The notes under the pieces were generated by a model. That model worked only from the letters and a program-made list of their open reading frames with translations, was not told the origin of the DNA and searched no databases. A DNA stretch of 8,229 nt from Casimicrobiaceae bacterium (lineage in GTDB: Bacteria > Pseudomonadota > Gammaproteobacteria > Burkholderiales > Casimicrobiaceae), in assembly GCA_955652025.1 (NCBI GenBank), contig CATPAO010000384.1:1-8229 (forward strand), in the 5' to 3' direction. A program made the position numbers and the translations under genes. Numbering within the stretch: position 1 is the first letter of the stretch; every line of letters begins with the position of its first letter. Below are positions 1 through 6,087 of this stretch, piece by piece.

Positions 1-709
1 CAAGCCAATCACTTTTCGTCAGTCGCTCGAGCGCGCGCCGGCGAACATCCTCTGGCACGGATTCCGCCGCCAGCATCGCCGCCAACGGCCGGAGCGACGC
101 CATCGGCAGCGGCGCGTACAGGCGAACCAGCATTCTCAGCAGCGCGCGAGCGCGCGTCGACGCTGGCGCTGTGGATCCGCGCGGAAGTGCAGGGCCGTAC
201 ACTTTGACGCCCTTGTCACGGCCGACGACACGCAACATCCCGCGATAGTGCAGCGCTTCGAGCATGCGCGTGGTCGCCGCGCTGCTGCCGCCCCAGCCAT
301 TGACCATCCGCGTGCCGCCGAGCGCGCGCAGGTCGCGCGGGTGCGTGGGCCCGGCGCGTTCGACGTGCGCGAGAATCGATTGCGCAAGCCGCGGATGCTC
401 GCGCTCGACGCGCCAAGGCTCGTCGCGAACGCGTGGATGCAACAGTCCGACCATCGCCGCGGGCATCACGCCGTAAACGTGCACGAAATCCTCGGCGAGC
501 GGCAACTCGGGAAAGCGTCGCTCGAGATCGCCGACGCGGTAACCGGCGACGCGATGGCGCAGCACCAGGTCCTGCGCCCGCGCCGGCGCGCGGATCGGGT
601 CGATCTGCACGAAGCCGAGAGCGTCGATGGCGCGCGCGAGATCCGTCGGCGGAAACAGCGTTCGCGTGACGGCGTAGGCGCGGAGCGTCGCGAGATTGGC
701 CCGGGCCAT
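1..709 (-). CDS. YcaQ/AlkZ-like winged-helix DNA glycosylase (3' end beyond window)
   Basis: The visible 236 residues start at ATG 709 and run off the left edge; the E. coli relative YcaQ is about 410 residues. The N-terminal part aligns by eye with YcaQ. The decisive piece is Gln35-Ile36-Asp37 in a context (FVQIDPIRAPARAQDLVL) that matches the E. coli stretch around LLQIDTINIVARS. Q-x-D is the catalytic motif of the YcaQ branch; AlkZ proper has Q-x-Q. A winged-helix stretch follows, with NGWGGSSAATTRMLEAL at about 137-153 and a beta wing after it. Known family members excise bulky N7-alkylguanines and unhook interstrand crosslinks in the cytoplasm. The gene begins 12 bp after the stop of the upstream permease, in the same frame as it, with no clear ribosome binding site, so translational coupling is likely. 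The substrate is not shown by the sequence. Confidence 0.85.
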   Translation of the reverse strand, partial: MARANLATLRAYAVTRTLFPPTDLARAIDALGFVQIDPIRAPARAQDLVLRHRVAGYRVGDLERRFPELPLAEDFVHVYGVMPAAMVGLLHPRVRDEPWRVEREHPRLAQSILAHVERAGPTHPRDLRALGGTRMVNGWGGSSAATTRMLEALHYRGMLRVVGRDKGVKVYGPALPRGSTAPASTRARALLRMLVRLYAPLPMASLRPLAAMLAAESVPEDVRRRALERLTKSDWL

Positions 710-721
710 CGTAATGGGCGG

Positions 722-1888
722 CTACGCCGCGCGCAGCGCGTCGACGATCTTCATCCGCGCGGCGCGCGCAGCCGGCAGAAAGCCGCCGATGAAGCCCATC
801 GCCAATGAAAAAGCGATCGACGCGAGAACAATGCCCGGCGTCAGCGTGAACGAAAACGCGATTTCGGCGAACGTCTGGAAGTTCGTCGTCGAAATCGACA
901 GCGCCTGCATGAACGATGCGACAGTAAGACCCACCAGCCCGCCGACCAGACCCAGCAGCAGCGCCTCGCCGAGGAACGCCGCCAGGATCGCGGCGCGCGA
1001 AAAGCCGAGGGCGCGCAACGTCCCGATCTCGGACACGCGCGACGCGACGCTCGCGTACATCGTGATCATCGCGCCGATGATCGCGCCGATCGAAAATATC
1101 ACCGAGATCGACGTGCCGAGGTACGTGATGAACTTCGACAGCGCTTCCGATTGATCGGCGTAGAAGCGCCGCTCGCGCTTCGCCTCGACGGTGAGCCGCG
1201 GGTCGCTTTCGAGCTCCTTCTTCACTTCTTCGAAGCGATCGGCGTCGGCAAGCCTGAAGATCACCGACGAGAAACCGGTGCGGCGGAATGCCTGCAGCAT
1301 TTGCTCGGCGTCGCCCCAGATCTCCGAGTCGAAGCCGGTGTGCCCGGCGTCGAACACGCCGACGACCGTCCAATCGCGCGACGCGAAGCGTAGCGTCTCG
1401 CCGATGCCGGCGCCCTTGAAGCCGTTCGCGATCGAGCGGCCGGCGATCACTTCGGACGTGCCCGGACGAAACATCCGGCCCTCGACAATCTGTACTTGGG
1501 GTCGCAGCACCAGGCCGGCCGGCGTGATGCCGCGGATCACGACGTTCGCCGCTTTGCCCGTGCCGCGCTTCGGCAGGTTGATCAACACCACCGGCTCCTT
1601 CGAGATCAGCCGCTGCCCGTCCTGGCCGGTCGCGATATCGGGCAGGCTCTCCACGACGCTGGCCTGCCGCCGGTCGACGCCGCTTTGCACTTCGGTCTGC
1701 GCGCCGCGGCGAATCACGACGACGTTGTCGTCCTCGCCGGTCGACACCAGCGTTTTTTCCAGCCCCGCCGCGAGCATCAACACCGTCGCGAACACGTAGA
1801 CGACGAGCGCCATCCCGCCGGCGGTGAGGATCGTCGTCAGCCGGCGCGCCACGAGATTGCGCGCGATGTAGTTGATCGGGATCGCCAT
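722..1888 (-). CDS. ABC transporter permease, FtsX/MacB type (second subunit)
   Basis: This 388-residue inner-membrane protein has the half-MacB layout. A first membrane segment lies at about 18-42, followed by a periplasmic core at about 45-250. Three membrane segments follow, at about 257-282, 300-328 and 350-372. The cytoplasmic loop SRVSEIGTLRALGFSR (about 283-298) is the FtsX coupling region, and the tail ends PAARAARMKIVDALRAA as in many FtsX permeases. The frame is open far upstream, but ATG 1888 is the right start because GGAAGG lies 4 bp before it and the upstream frame overlaps the previous permease. It follows that permease by 11 bp. It differs clearly from permease 1, which suggests the two form a heterodimer served by the single ATPase. 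The exported substrate cannot be read from the sequence. Confidence 0.9.
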   Translation of the reverse strand: MAIPINYIARNLVARRLTTILTAGGMALVVYVFATVLMLAAGLEKTLVSTGEDDNVVVIRRGAQTEVQSGVDRRQASVVESLPDIATGQDGQRLISKEPVVLINLPKRGTGKAANVVIRGITPAGLVLRPQVQIVEGRMFRPGTSEVIAGRSIANGFKGAGIGETLRFASRDWTVVGVFDAGHTGFDSEIWGDAEQMLQAFRRTGFSSVIFRLADADRFEEVKKELESDPRLTVEAKRERRFYADQSEALSKFITYLGTSISVIFSIGAIIGAMITMYASVASRVSEIGTLRALGFSRAAILAAFLGEALLLGLVGGLVGLTVASFMQALSISTTNFQTFAEIAFSFTLTPGIVLASIAFSLAMGFIGGFLPAARAARMKIVDALRAA

Positions 1889-1892
1889 CTCG

Positions 1893-1898
1893 CCTTCC
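1893..1898 (-). promoter_or_regulatory. Ribosome binding site of permease 2
   Basis: GGAAGG on the minus strand lies inside the 11-bp gap after the permease 1 stop (TGA, 1902-1900) and 4 bp before ATG 1888. It decides the start of permease 2, whose reading frame otherwise stays open for another 245 codons upstream. Confidence 0.6.
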
Positions 1899-1899
1899 G

Positions 1900-3057
1900 T
1901 CACCCGACGGCGCGCAAGCCGTCGACGATCCGCACATGCGCGGCGTTCCATGCCGGAATGCCCGCCGCGACAACTCCGATGACGAGCGCCGCCGCGAATT
2001 GCATCAGTACCGTATCCTCGCTCACGAAAAAGATCGGGAACAGCGACCCCATCGCATCGGCGAACGCACGCGCGAGCGGGAACGTGAGCCCGATGCCGAG
2101 TAGGCCGCCGGCCAATGCGATGGCGAGCGACTCGGCGAAAATCAGGAACGCGACGAAGCCGTTGCCGAAGCCCAGCGCCTTCATCGTCGCGTATTCGCCG
2201 TAGCGCTCGCGCGCGGTCATCGCCATCGTGTTCGCCATCACCGCCATGATGATGACGATGACGACGAACGAGACCGCCTGGATCGCAAGCAGGATCGTCT
2301 CTGTCATGGCGACGAATCCCAGCTGGAACGCTTTTTCCGTTTCGGTCAGCGTCTCGGCCAGCGAATTCTTGAACGTCGCGTCGATCGATTGCGAGACTTC
2401 GGCCGCTTGCTGCGGATCCTTCAGTTGGACGACGAACACGCCGGTCTGGTCGCCGCGGCGCGGAAACTGTTTCTTGATCGTCTCGTTCAGATAATCGAAA
2501 TGGAAGAAGAACGTCGACTGGTCGGTTCCCTTGTCGGCGCCGTCGTAGATGCCGCGCAGCGTGAACGTCCACGTCCCGGGAAAGATCGTGCCTCTGAGCG
2601 GAATCTGGTCGCCGACCTTCCAACCGTACTGTTCGGCCAGCTTGCGGCCGGCGATCGCGCCGACGCGATCAGTCAGGAAGGCTTTCCTCTCCTCCGACGC
2701 CAGCAGGTATTCCGGATACATGTCGAGATAAGCCGGCGCGCTTATTGCGAACTGCGGGAAGAAGTTGCGCTCGCTCACGTAAACGCCGCCGAACCAGTTC
2801 GCCCACGCAACCGATGCGACGCCTTCGACCTGATGGATCTTCTGTGCGTAGGTGAGCGGCAGCGCAAACACCAGCGACACCGAATTGCGGGTGACGAGCC
2901 GCGCCGACGAGCTCGCGTTGGCGCCGGCGTACCAGGCATCGACGATCGTCCGCAGAATGCCGAACGCGGTGATCGCAACGACGATGCCGACGATCGTCAG
3001 CGTCGTCCGCAGCTTATGGCGGAGCGCGTTCTTGAGGATCAGCAACGGAACGAACAT
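1900..3057 (-). CDS. ABC transporter permease, FtsX/MacB type (first subunit)
   Basis: This 385-residue inner-membrane protein has the same half-MacB layout as its neighbour. A membrane segment at about 18-36 follows the basic LRHKLRTTL. A MacB-like periplasmic core occupies about 45-245. Membrane segments lie at about 256-280, 300-328 and 350-370. The coupling loop reads ARERYGEYATMKALGFGNG (about 282-300), and the protein ends in HVRIVDGLRAVG. The start taken is ATG 3057, which overlaps the ATPase stop in TGATG and has GGTGG a few bases before it. A TTG one codon earlier (3060) is possible but not needed. The overlap points to translational coupling and to equal production with the ATPase. 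It probably works with the adaptor, ATPase and second permease as one mechanotransmission-type exporter. The substrate is unknown. Confidence 0.9.
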   Translation of the reverse strand: MFVPLLILKNALRHKLRTTLTIVGIVVAITAFGILRTIVDAWYAGANASSSARLVTRNSVSLVFALPLTYAQKIHQVEGVASVAWANWFGGVYVSERNFFPQFAISAPAYLDMYPEYLLASEERKAFLTDRVGAIAGRKLAEQYGWKVGDQIPLRGTIFPGTWTFTLRGIYDGADKGTDQSTFFFHFDYLNETIKKQFPRRGDQTGVFVVQLKDPQQAAEVSQSIDATFKNSLAETLTETEKAFQLGFVAMTETILLAIQAVSFVVIVIIMAVMANTMAMTARERYGEYATMKALGFGNGFVAFLIFAESLAIALAGGLLGIGLTFPLARAFADAMGSLFPIFFVSEDTVLMQFAAALVIGVVAAGIPAWNAAHVRIVDGLRAVG

Positions 3058-3809
3058 CAATCCACCAACACGCCTTTTTCGAGGTGGATCAGCCGATGCG
3101 CCTTTTCCGCCGCTTTCGGATCGTGCGTCACCATGATGATCGTCTTGTCGAGCTCGACGTTGAGGCGGTCGAGCAATCCCAGGATTTCGCCCCCCGTCGT
3201 CCGGTCGAGGTCGCCGGTCGGTTCGTCGGCGACGATCAGCGTCGGATCGGTGATGAGCGCGCGCGCGATCGCGACGCGTTGCTGTTGGCCACCCGACAGC
3301 TCGTTCGGATAATGGTCCTGGCGGTCGGTCAATCCGACGAGCGAGAGTGCCGTGTCCACACGTTCGCGCCGCTCCGCGCGCGACAGCGACGTGAGCTGCA
3401 GCGGCAACTCGATGTTCTGGAACGCGGTGAGCACCGGCATCAGGTTGTAGAACTGGAAGATGAAGCCGACGTTGGCGGCACGCCAGGCGGCCAGATCCGC
3501 ATCGGCGAGTTGCGCGATGTCGACGCCGGCGATCCGGAGCTCGCCGGCCGATGGCTTGTCGATACCGGCGACGAGGTTGAGCAGCGTCGACTTGCCGGAG
3601 CCGGACGGTCCCATCAGCGCTATGAAATCGCCGGTGAAAACCTCCAGGTTGATGTCAACCAACACCGGAATGATCTGATCACCGCGCGTGTAGTACTTCG
3701 ACAGCGCGCGAATGGCGACGAGCGGTGCATCCTCACCCCAACCCCCCGCTCGCGGCTCAGTTGGCAAATGAGGGAACGGCGAAGCCGCGGGTGAGGGCAA
3801 GTGAGACAC
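3057..3809 (-). CDS. ABC transporter ATP-binding protein, MacB/LolD class
   Basis: This cytoplasmic ATPase of 250 residues drives the two neighbouring permeases. All nucleotide-binding motifs are present. Walker A is GPSGSGKST (67-75) and the Q-loop Gln119 sits in FIFQFYNLMP. The signature is LSGGQQQ (171-177). Walker B is LIVADEP, with catalytic Glu196. The D-loop is GDLD (199-202) and the switch is His229. The FQFYNLMP and LNVELDKTIIMVTHD stretches are typical of the MacB/LolD/FtsE class. The start is uncertain. GTG 3809 is the furthest upstream candidate, 22 bp after the adaptor stop and with no clear ribosome binding site. The only later in-frame candidates near the start are two TTG codons (4 and 15). 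The first 28 residues are proline-rich, unlike family members, and are encoded by an inverted-repeat element. Conserved sequence begins near residue 30. Confidence 0.92.
   Translation of the reverse strand: MSHLPSPAASPFPHLPTEPRAGGWGEDAPLVAIRALSKYYTRGDQIIPVLVDINLEVFTGDFIALMGPSGSGKSTLLNLVAGIDKPSAGELRIAGVDIAQLADADLAAWRAANVGFIFQFYNLMPVLTAFQNIELPLQLTSLSRAERRERVDTALSLVGLTDRQDHYPNELSGGQQQRVAIARALITDPTLIVADEPTGDLDRTTGGEILGLLDRLNVELDKTIIMVTHDPKAAEKAHRLIHLEKGVLVD
3731..3796. repeat. Inverted-repeat element overlapping the ATPase 5' end
   Basis: The plus strand has CCTCACCC (3731-3738) and CGCGGCT (3751-3757), answered by AGCCGCG (3783-3789) and GGGTGAGG (3789-3796), so the element can fold into a long interrupted hairpin. 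It resembles the CCTCACCCC-type intergenic repeats scattered in many proteobacterial genomes; that identification is from memory. It is unusual in lying inside the reading frame of the ATPase, codons about 5-27 from the GTG start. Confidence 0.6.
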
Positions 3810-3831
3810 CGAGTGTTCGAGATGGCGACGG

Positions 3832-5052
3832 CTACTTCGTGGCAGCCTTGACGAGCGCGCCCGCCGCGAGCTTCTCGTCGGGACGGAGGATCGCCTTGTC
3901 CCCCGCCTTGAGATCGCCGGTGACCGCCGTCAGGTCGCCCACTTTGGCGCCCGGCGTGACCGCGACGGCGGCCGCCTTGCCGTCGCGAATAACGAACACG
4001 ACGGTGCGGCCGTTGCGCTGCGCAAATGCATCGGAGCTGACGGCGGTCAACGCCTTTTGCTGCTCCGGCGTCACCTCCTGCGACAGGAAGCTTACCTTCG
4101 CGCTCATCTCGGGCAGCACGCGCGGGTCGATCGCATCGAATCGCACCTTCGTCATCACCGTCGCTTTCGCGCGATCGACGGTCGGCACCACCCGGCTGAT
4201 GCGGCCGCGGAAGCGGTCGCTCGGCAGCGCGTCGAGCGTGATCTCCGCGGGCATGTCGACCCTGATCTTGGCAAGGCTCGATTCGGAGACGTCGGCTTCG
4301 ACTTCGAGCGTGCTCATGTCGGCCATCGCCACGACGGCGCCCTTGGAATCGGTCGCGCTCGAGAACGGCGTCACCATGTCGCCGACGTTCGCGCTCTTCG
4401 ACAGGATCACGCCGTCGAACGGCGCGCGGATCAACGTGTAGTCGACGGAGACTTGCGCGTTTTTGGCGTTTGCGATCGCCGCGCCCAGCGCCGCACGCGC
4501 GTTGGCGACACCGGCAACCGAGCGATCGGCGCGCGCCTTCGACGTGTCGGTCGCCGACTGCGACACGAAGCCCTTGGCGACGAGATCGACATTGCGCTTG
4601 TGCTGCGCCTGCGCGTCGCGGTCCTCCGCCTGCGCTTGCTCGAGCGCGGCACGCGCGGCGCGGACATTCGCATCGGCGCTTTGCGACTGCGCGGCCACAT
4701 CGCGATTGTCGATCCGCGCGATGACGTCGCCCGCCTTGACGCGCGAGCCCTCGGCAACGCCCAGCCATTCGAGACGCCCGGTGGCCTTGGACGCGATCGC
4801 TGCTTTCCGTTGCGCGACGACGTACCCCGTCGAATTCAGTACGACGAATTGCTGCGACGGATACGCGGTCACGACCGGTGTCGTCTGTACGGTGATCACG
4901 CGCGGCTGCAGCGCGAACCACGCGGCGCCCGCCACGACGAGCGTGGCCACAACGCCGAGCCAGATCCATTTCCGGCGGCGGCGGCGCACCACCGGCGCGA
5001 GGCTGCGATCGATACGGAGCTTCGACAGATCGGGTGCGGTGTCTTCGGGCAT
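3832..5052 (-). CDS. Periplasmic adaptor (membrane fusion protein), HlyD/MacA/RND type
   Basis: This 406-residue adaptor links the inner-membrane permeases to an outer-membrane channel, which is not encoded in the window. A basic run (RRRRRK, 23-28) precedes one membrane anchor at about 29-48. The first half of the lipoyl domain is at about 75-115 (GYVVAQRKAAIASKATGRL, then VAEGSRVKAGDVIARID). An alanine- and glutamine-rich coiled-coil hairpin fills about 117-200. The second lipoyl half is VDYTLIRAPFDGVI (about 203-216) with NVGDMV. Beta-barrel and membrane-proximal domains run to the C-terminus. Length and order match MacA/HlyD relatives. It is first in the exporter cluster, 22 bp before the ATPase. 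ATG 5052 has no recognisable ribosome binding site, and only 11 bp separate it from the T-run of a terminator hairpin. A later start is therefore possible, although none is obvious. Confidence 0.92.
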   Translation of the reverse strand: MPEDTAPDLSKLRIDRSLAPVVRRRRRKWIWLGVVATLVVAGAAWFALQPRVITVQTTPVVTAYPSQQFVVLNSTGYVVAQRKAAIASKATGRLEWLGVAEGSRVKAGDVIARIDNRDVAAQSQSADANVRAARAALEQAQAEDRDAQAQHKRNVDLVAKGFVSQSATDTSKARADRSVAGVANARAALGAAIANAKNAQVSVDYTLIRAPFDGVILSKSANVGDMVTPFSSATDSKGAVVAMADMSTLEVEADVSESSLAKIRVDMPAEITLDALPSDRFRGRISRVVPTVDRAKATVMTKVRFDAIDPRVLPEMSAKVSFLSQEVTPEQQKALTAVSSDAFAQRNGRTVVFVIRDGKAAAVAVTPGAKVGDLTAVTGDLKAGDKAILRPDEKLAAGALVKAATK

Positions 5053-5063
5053 GGAGGGCGCGC

Positions 5064-5100
5064 AAAAAAAAATGAGCGCCGGTTACGGCGCGCGCTCATT
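5064..5100 (-). terminator. Rho-independent terminator just upstream of the adaptor gene
   Basis: Read on the minus strand, AATGA, a 4-nt bulge and GCGCCG are followed by the loop TAAC, then CGGCGCTCATT and a run of nine T. The alternative pairing of nine perfect base pairs (AATGAGCGC with GCGCTCATT) is also possible. It should end transcripts coming from msrA (stop at 5232). Its T-run ends only 11 bp before the adaptor ATG, so it may also lie in that gene's leader. Confidence 0.8.
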
Positions 5101-5103
5101 CTA
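5098..5103 (-). promoter_or_regulatory. Possible -10 element for the exporter operon
   Basis: TAGAAT on the minus strand matches the sigma70 -10 consensus at five of six positions. A start about 7 bp downstream would fall inside the terminator stem, so the transcript would lack the 5' arm and escape termination. No convincing -35 is seen at the right spacing. This is a weak, inferred call. Confidence 0.25.
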
Positions 5104-5120
5104 CGCGATACGCATGGCGA

Positions 5121-5200
5121 CCCGCACGCTTGCGGCTCTCGCCGCTGCGCTGCCCCCAAGGGGGAGTAACTCGCCCCTTGGGACGCCCCGGCGGTGCTCG
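5121..5200 (+). repeat. Intergenic repeat, copy A (Burkholderiales-like)
   Basis: Blocks in order: CACGCTTGC, CGCTGCGCTGCC, CCCAAGGGG (5155-5163) paired with CCCCTTGGG (5174-5182), then CGGCGGTGCTCG. The middle forms a strong hairpin with an inner GAG/CTC pairing. It aligns along its length with the reverse complement of 7034-7106. It lies between msrA and the terminator, so it would be in the msrA 3' untranslated region. Confidence 0.65.
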
Positions 5201-5231
5201 TTCGCGCGGGACCGAGCGATGCGGAAGCCCG

Positions 5232-5918
5232 TTACGGACGCGGCGCCTTACCTACATACCACGACGGATACTGACGTTGTAGCGACGCGAGCTTGGGCAG
5301 GTCGTTGTAGACGATATACGGCTGGTCCGGGTGGCGCGCCAGATAGTCCTGGTGATAAGCCTCGGCCGGATAGAATTTCGCGAGCGGCGTCACCTGGGTC
5401 ACGATGGGACGCGGGTAGGCCTTGCCGGCATCGAGCTGCGCGATGTAGGCGCGCGCGACGCGTGCCTGCTCTTCGTCCACGGTGAAAATGGCCGACCGGT
5501 ATTGCGTTCCGACATCGGGACCCTGACGGTTGAGTTCGGTGGGATCGTGCGCTACCGCAAAAAAGATCTGCAGCAGCGTCCCGTAAGACACCTCGGCGGG
5601 ATCGTAGGTCAGCTGCACCGACTCGGCATGTCCGGTGTGGCCGGTGCTCACCGCCTCGTAGCTGGCCGCCGCCGCAGGCCCGCCCGCGTACCCCGAAACG
5701 GCGCTCTTGACGCCCTTCGTATGCCGGAACACCGCCTCGACGCCCCAGAAGCAACCGCCGGCGAAAACCGCGGTCTGGGTTGCGGCGGACGAAGCCGCGA
5801 CGTCTTTGGCCGGCGGCGGAAGGACGCTCTCGCTTCGCGCGACATCGCACCCTTGGGCCGCCACCACGACTCCGGCCACCAATGCCACACGCAGACCGCG
5901 CAAAAACGAAGGACTCAT
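5232..5918 (-). CDS. msrA: Peptide methionine sulfoxide reductase MsrA, exported
   Basis: MsrA reduces methionine-S-sulfoxide in proteins. The 228-residue product carries the active-site motif GGCFWG with catalytic Cys56, followed by the family blocks SGYAGG (75-80), TGHTGHAESV (Glu99), DPTELNRQGPDVGTQYRS (Asp135, Tyr140) and YHQDYL near 188. A leader precedes the domain: SFLRGLR, then a hydrophobic stretch at about 8-21, then AAQGC with Cys24. This fits an exported protein, possibly a lipoprotein, although the lipobox is not ideal. ATG 5918 is chosen because AGGAGA lies 6 bp upstream and the leader then starts properly; an in-frame ATG at 5990 has no ribosome binding site. Cys56 is the only cysteine in the reductase domain, so no C-terminal resolving cysteine is present. 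The gene stands alone, ending upstream of a terminator. Confidence 0.95.
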   Translation of the reverse strand: MSPSFLRGLRVALVAGVVVAAQGCDVARSESVLPPPAKDVAASSAATQTAVFAGGCFWGVEAVFRHTKGVKSAVSGYAGGPAAAASYEAVSTGHTGHAESVQLTYDPAEVSYGTLLQIFFAVAHDPTELNRQGPDVGTQYRSAIFTVDEEQARVARAYIAQLDAGKAYPRPIVTQVTPLAKFYPAEAYHQDYLARHPDQPYIVYNDLPKLASLQRQYPSWYVGKAPRP

Positions 5919-5924
5919 AGCCAA

Positions 5925-5930
5925 TCTCCT
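5925..5930 (-). promoter_or_regulatory. Ribosome binding site of msrA
   Basis: AGGAGA on the minus strand, 6 bp before ATG 5918. It fixes the start of msrA over the longer in-frame alternative at 5990. Confidence 0.75.
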
Positions 5931-5943
5931 GGTCGATTCACCC

Positions 5944-5988
5944 ACATCGGGGCGATGTAGCCGCTTAGTCGTTTGAAAGGCACCAAAC
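5944..5988 (-). other. Two small hairpins in the msrA leader
   Basis: The 169-bp gap between msrA and the hydrolase gene holds two perfect short dyads: ACATCG-ggg-CGATGT (5944-5958, plus-strand reading) and GTTTG-8 nt-CAAAC (5971-5988). They lie 25-70 bp upstream of the msrA start, where an operator or leader structure could sit. I recognise no known riboswitch or binding site. Confidence 0.3.
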
Positions 5989-6087
5989 ATTTCAGTTCGG
6001 GCTGAGAGGGGAGATGGTAAGGCGAAATGGATGCTTGCGCGCCAAAGGCTCTCTGAAGGCGCCGCCGCAGGTGCCTACGAAGCCGGT

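Noticed and set aside
216..1973. A very long open frame (585 codons) on the minus strand overlapping permease 2 and the glycosylase.
   Set aside because: It is arginine-rich with no domain, and lies in a different frame of two recognisable genes. High GC leaves few stop codons in shadow frames.
722..2623. A 633-residue version of permease 2 beginning at 2623.
   Set aside because: Its first 245 residues overlap permease 1 out of frame and show no family features. A ribosome binding site fits ATG 1888.
3620..5065. A 481-codon open frame over the adaptor and the ATPase start.
   Set aside because: It is a low-complexity arginine/glycine-rich shadow of the adaptor gene, whose lipoyl and coiled-coil features are unmistakable in another frame.
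4057..5169. Plus-strand open frames antisense to the adaptor and the other genes.
   Set aside because: They have no domain, start signal or plausible composition, and are mirror images of well-supported minus-strand genes.
5155..5182. The CCCAAGGGG/CCCCTTGGG hairpin as a second terminator of msrA.
   Set aside because: No T-run follows on either strand. It is better explained as the core of the intergenic repeat.
5919..5990. A 24-residue N-terminal extension of MsrA from the ATG at 5990.
   Set aside because: There is no ribosome binding site there, while AGGAGA precedes ATG 5918. The extension would also place the signal peptide internally.
5990..6020. GGGCTGAGAGG on the plus strand, reminiscent of the TPP riboswitch.
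   Set aside because: The other TPP core blocks (such as ACCTGATC) are missing, and the element is antisense to the msrA leader with no gene downstream on that strand.
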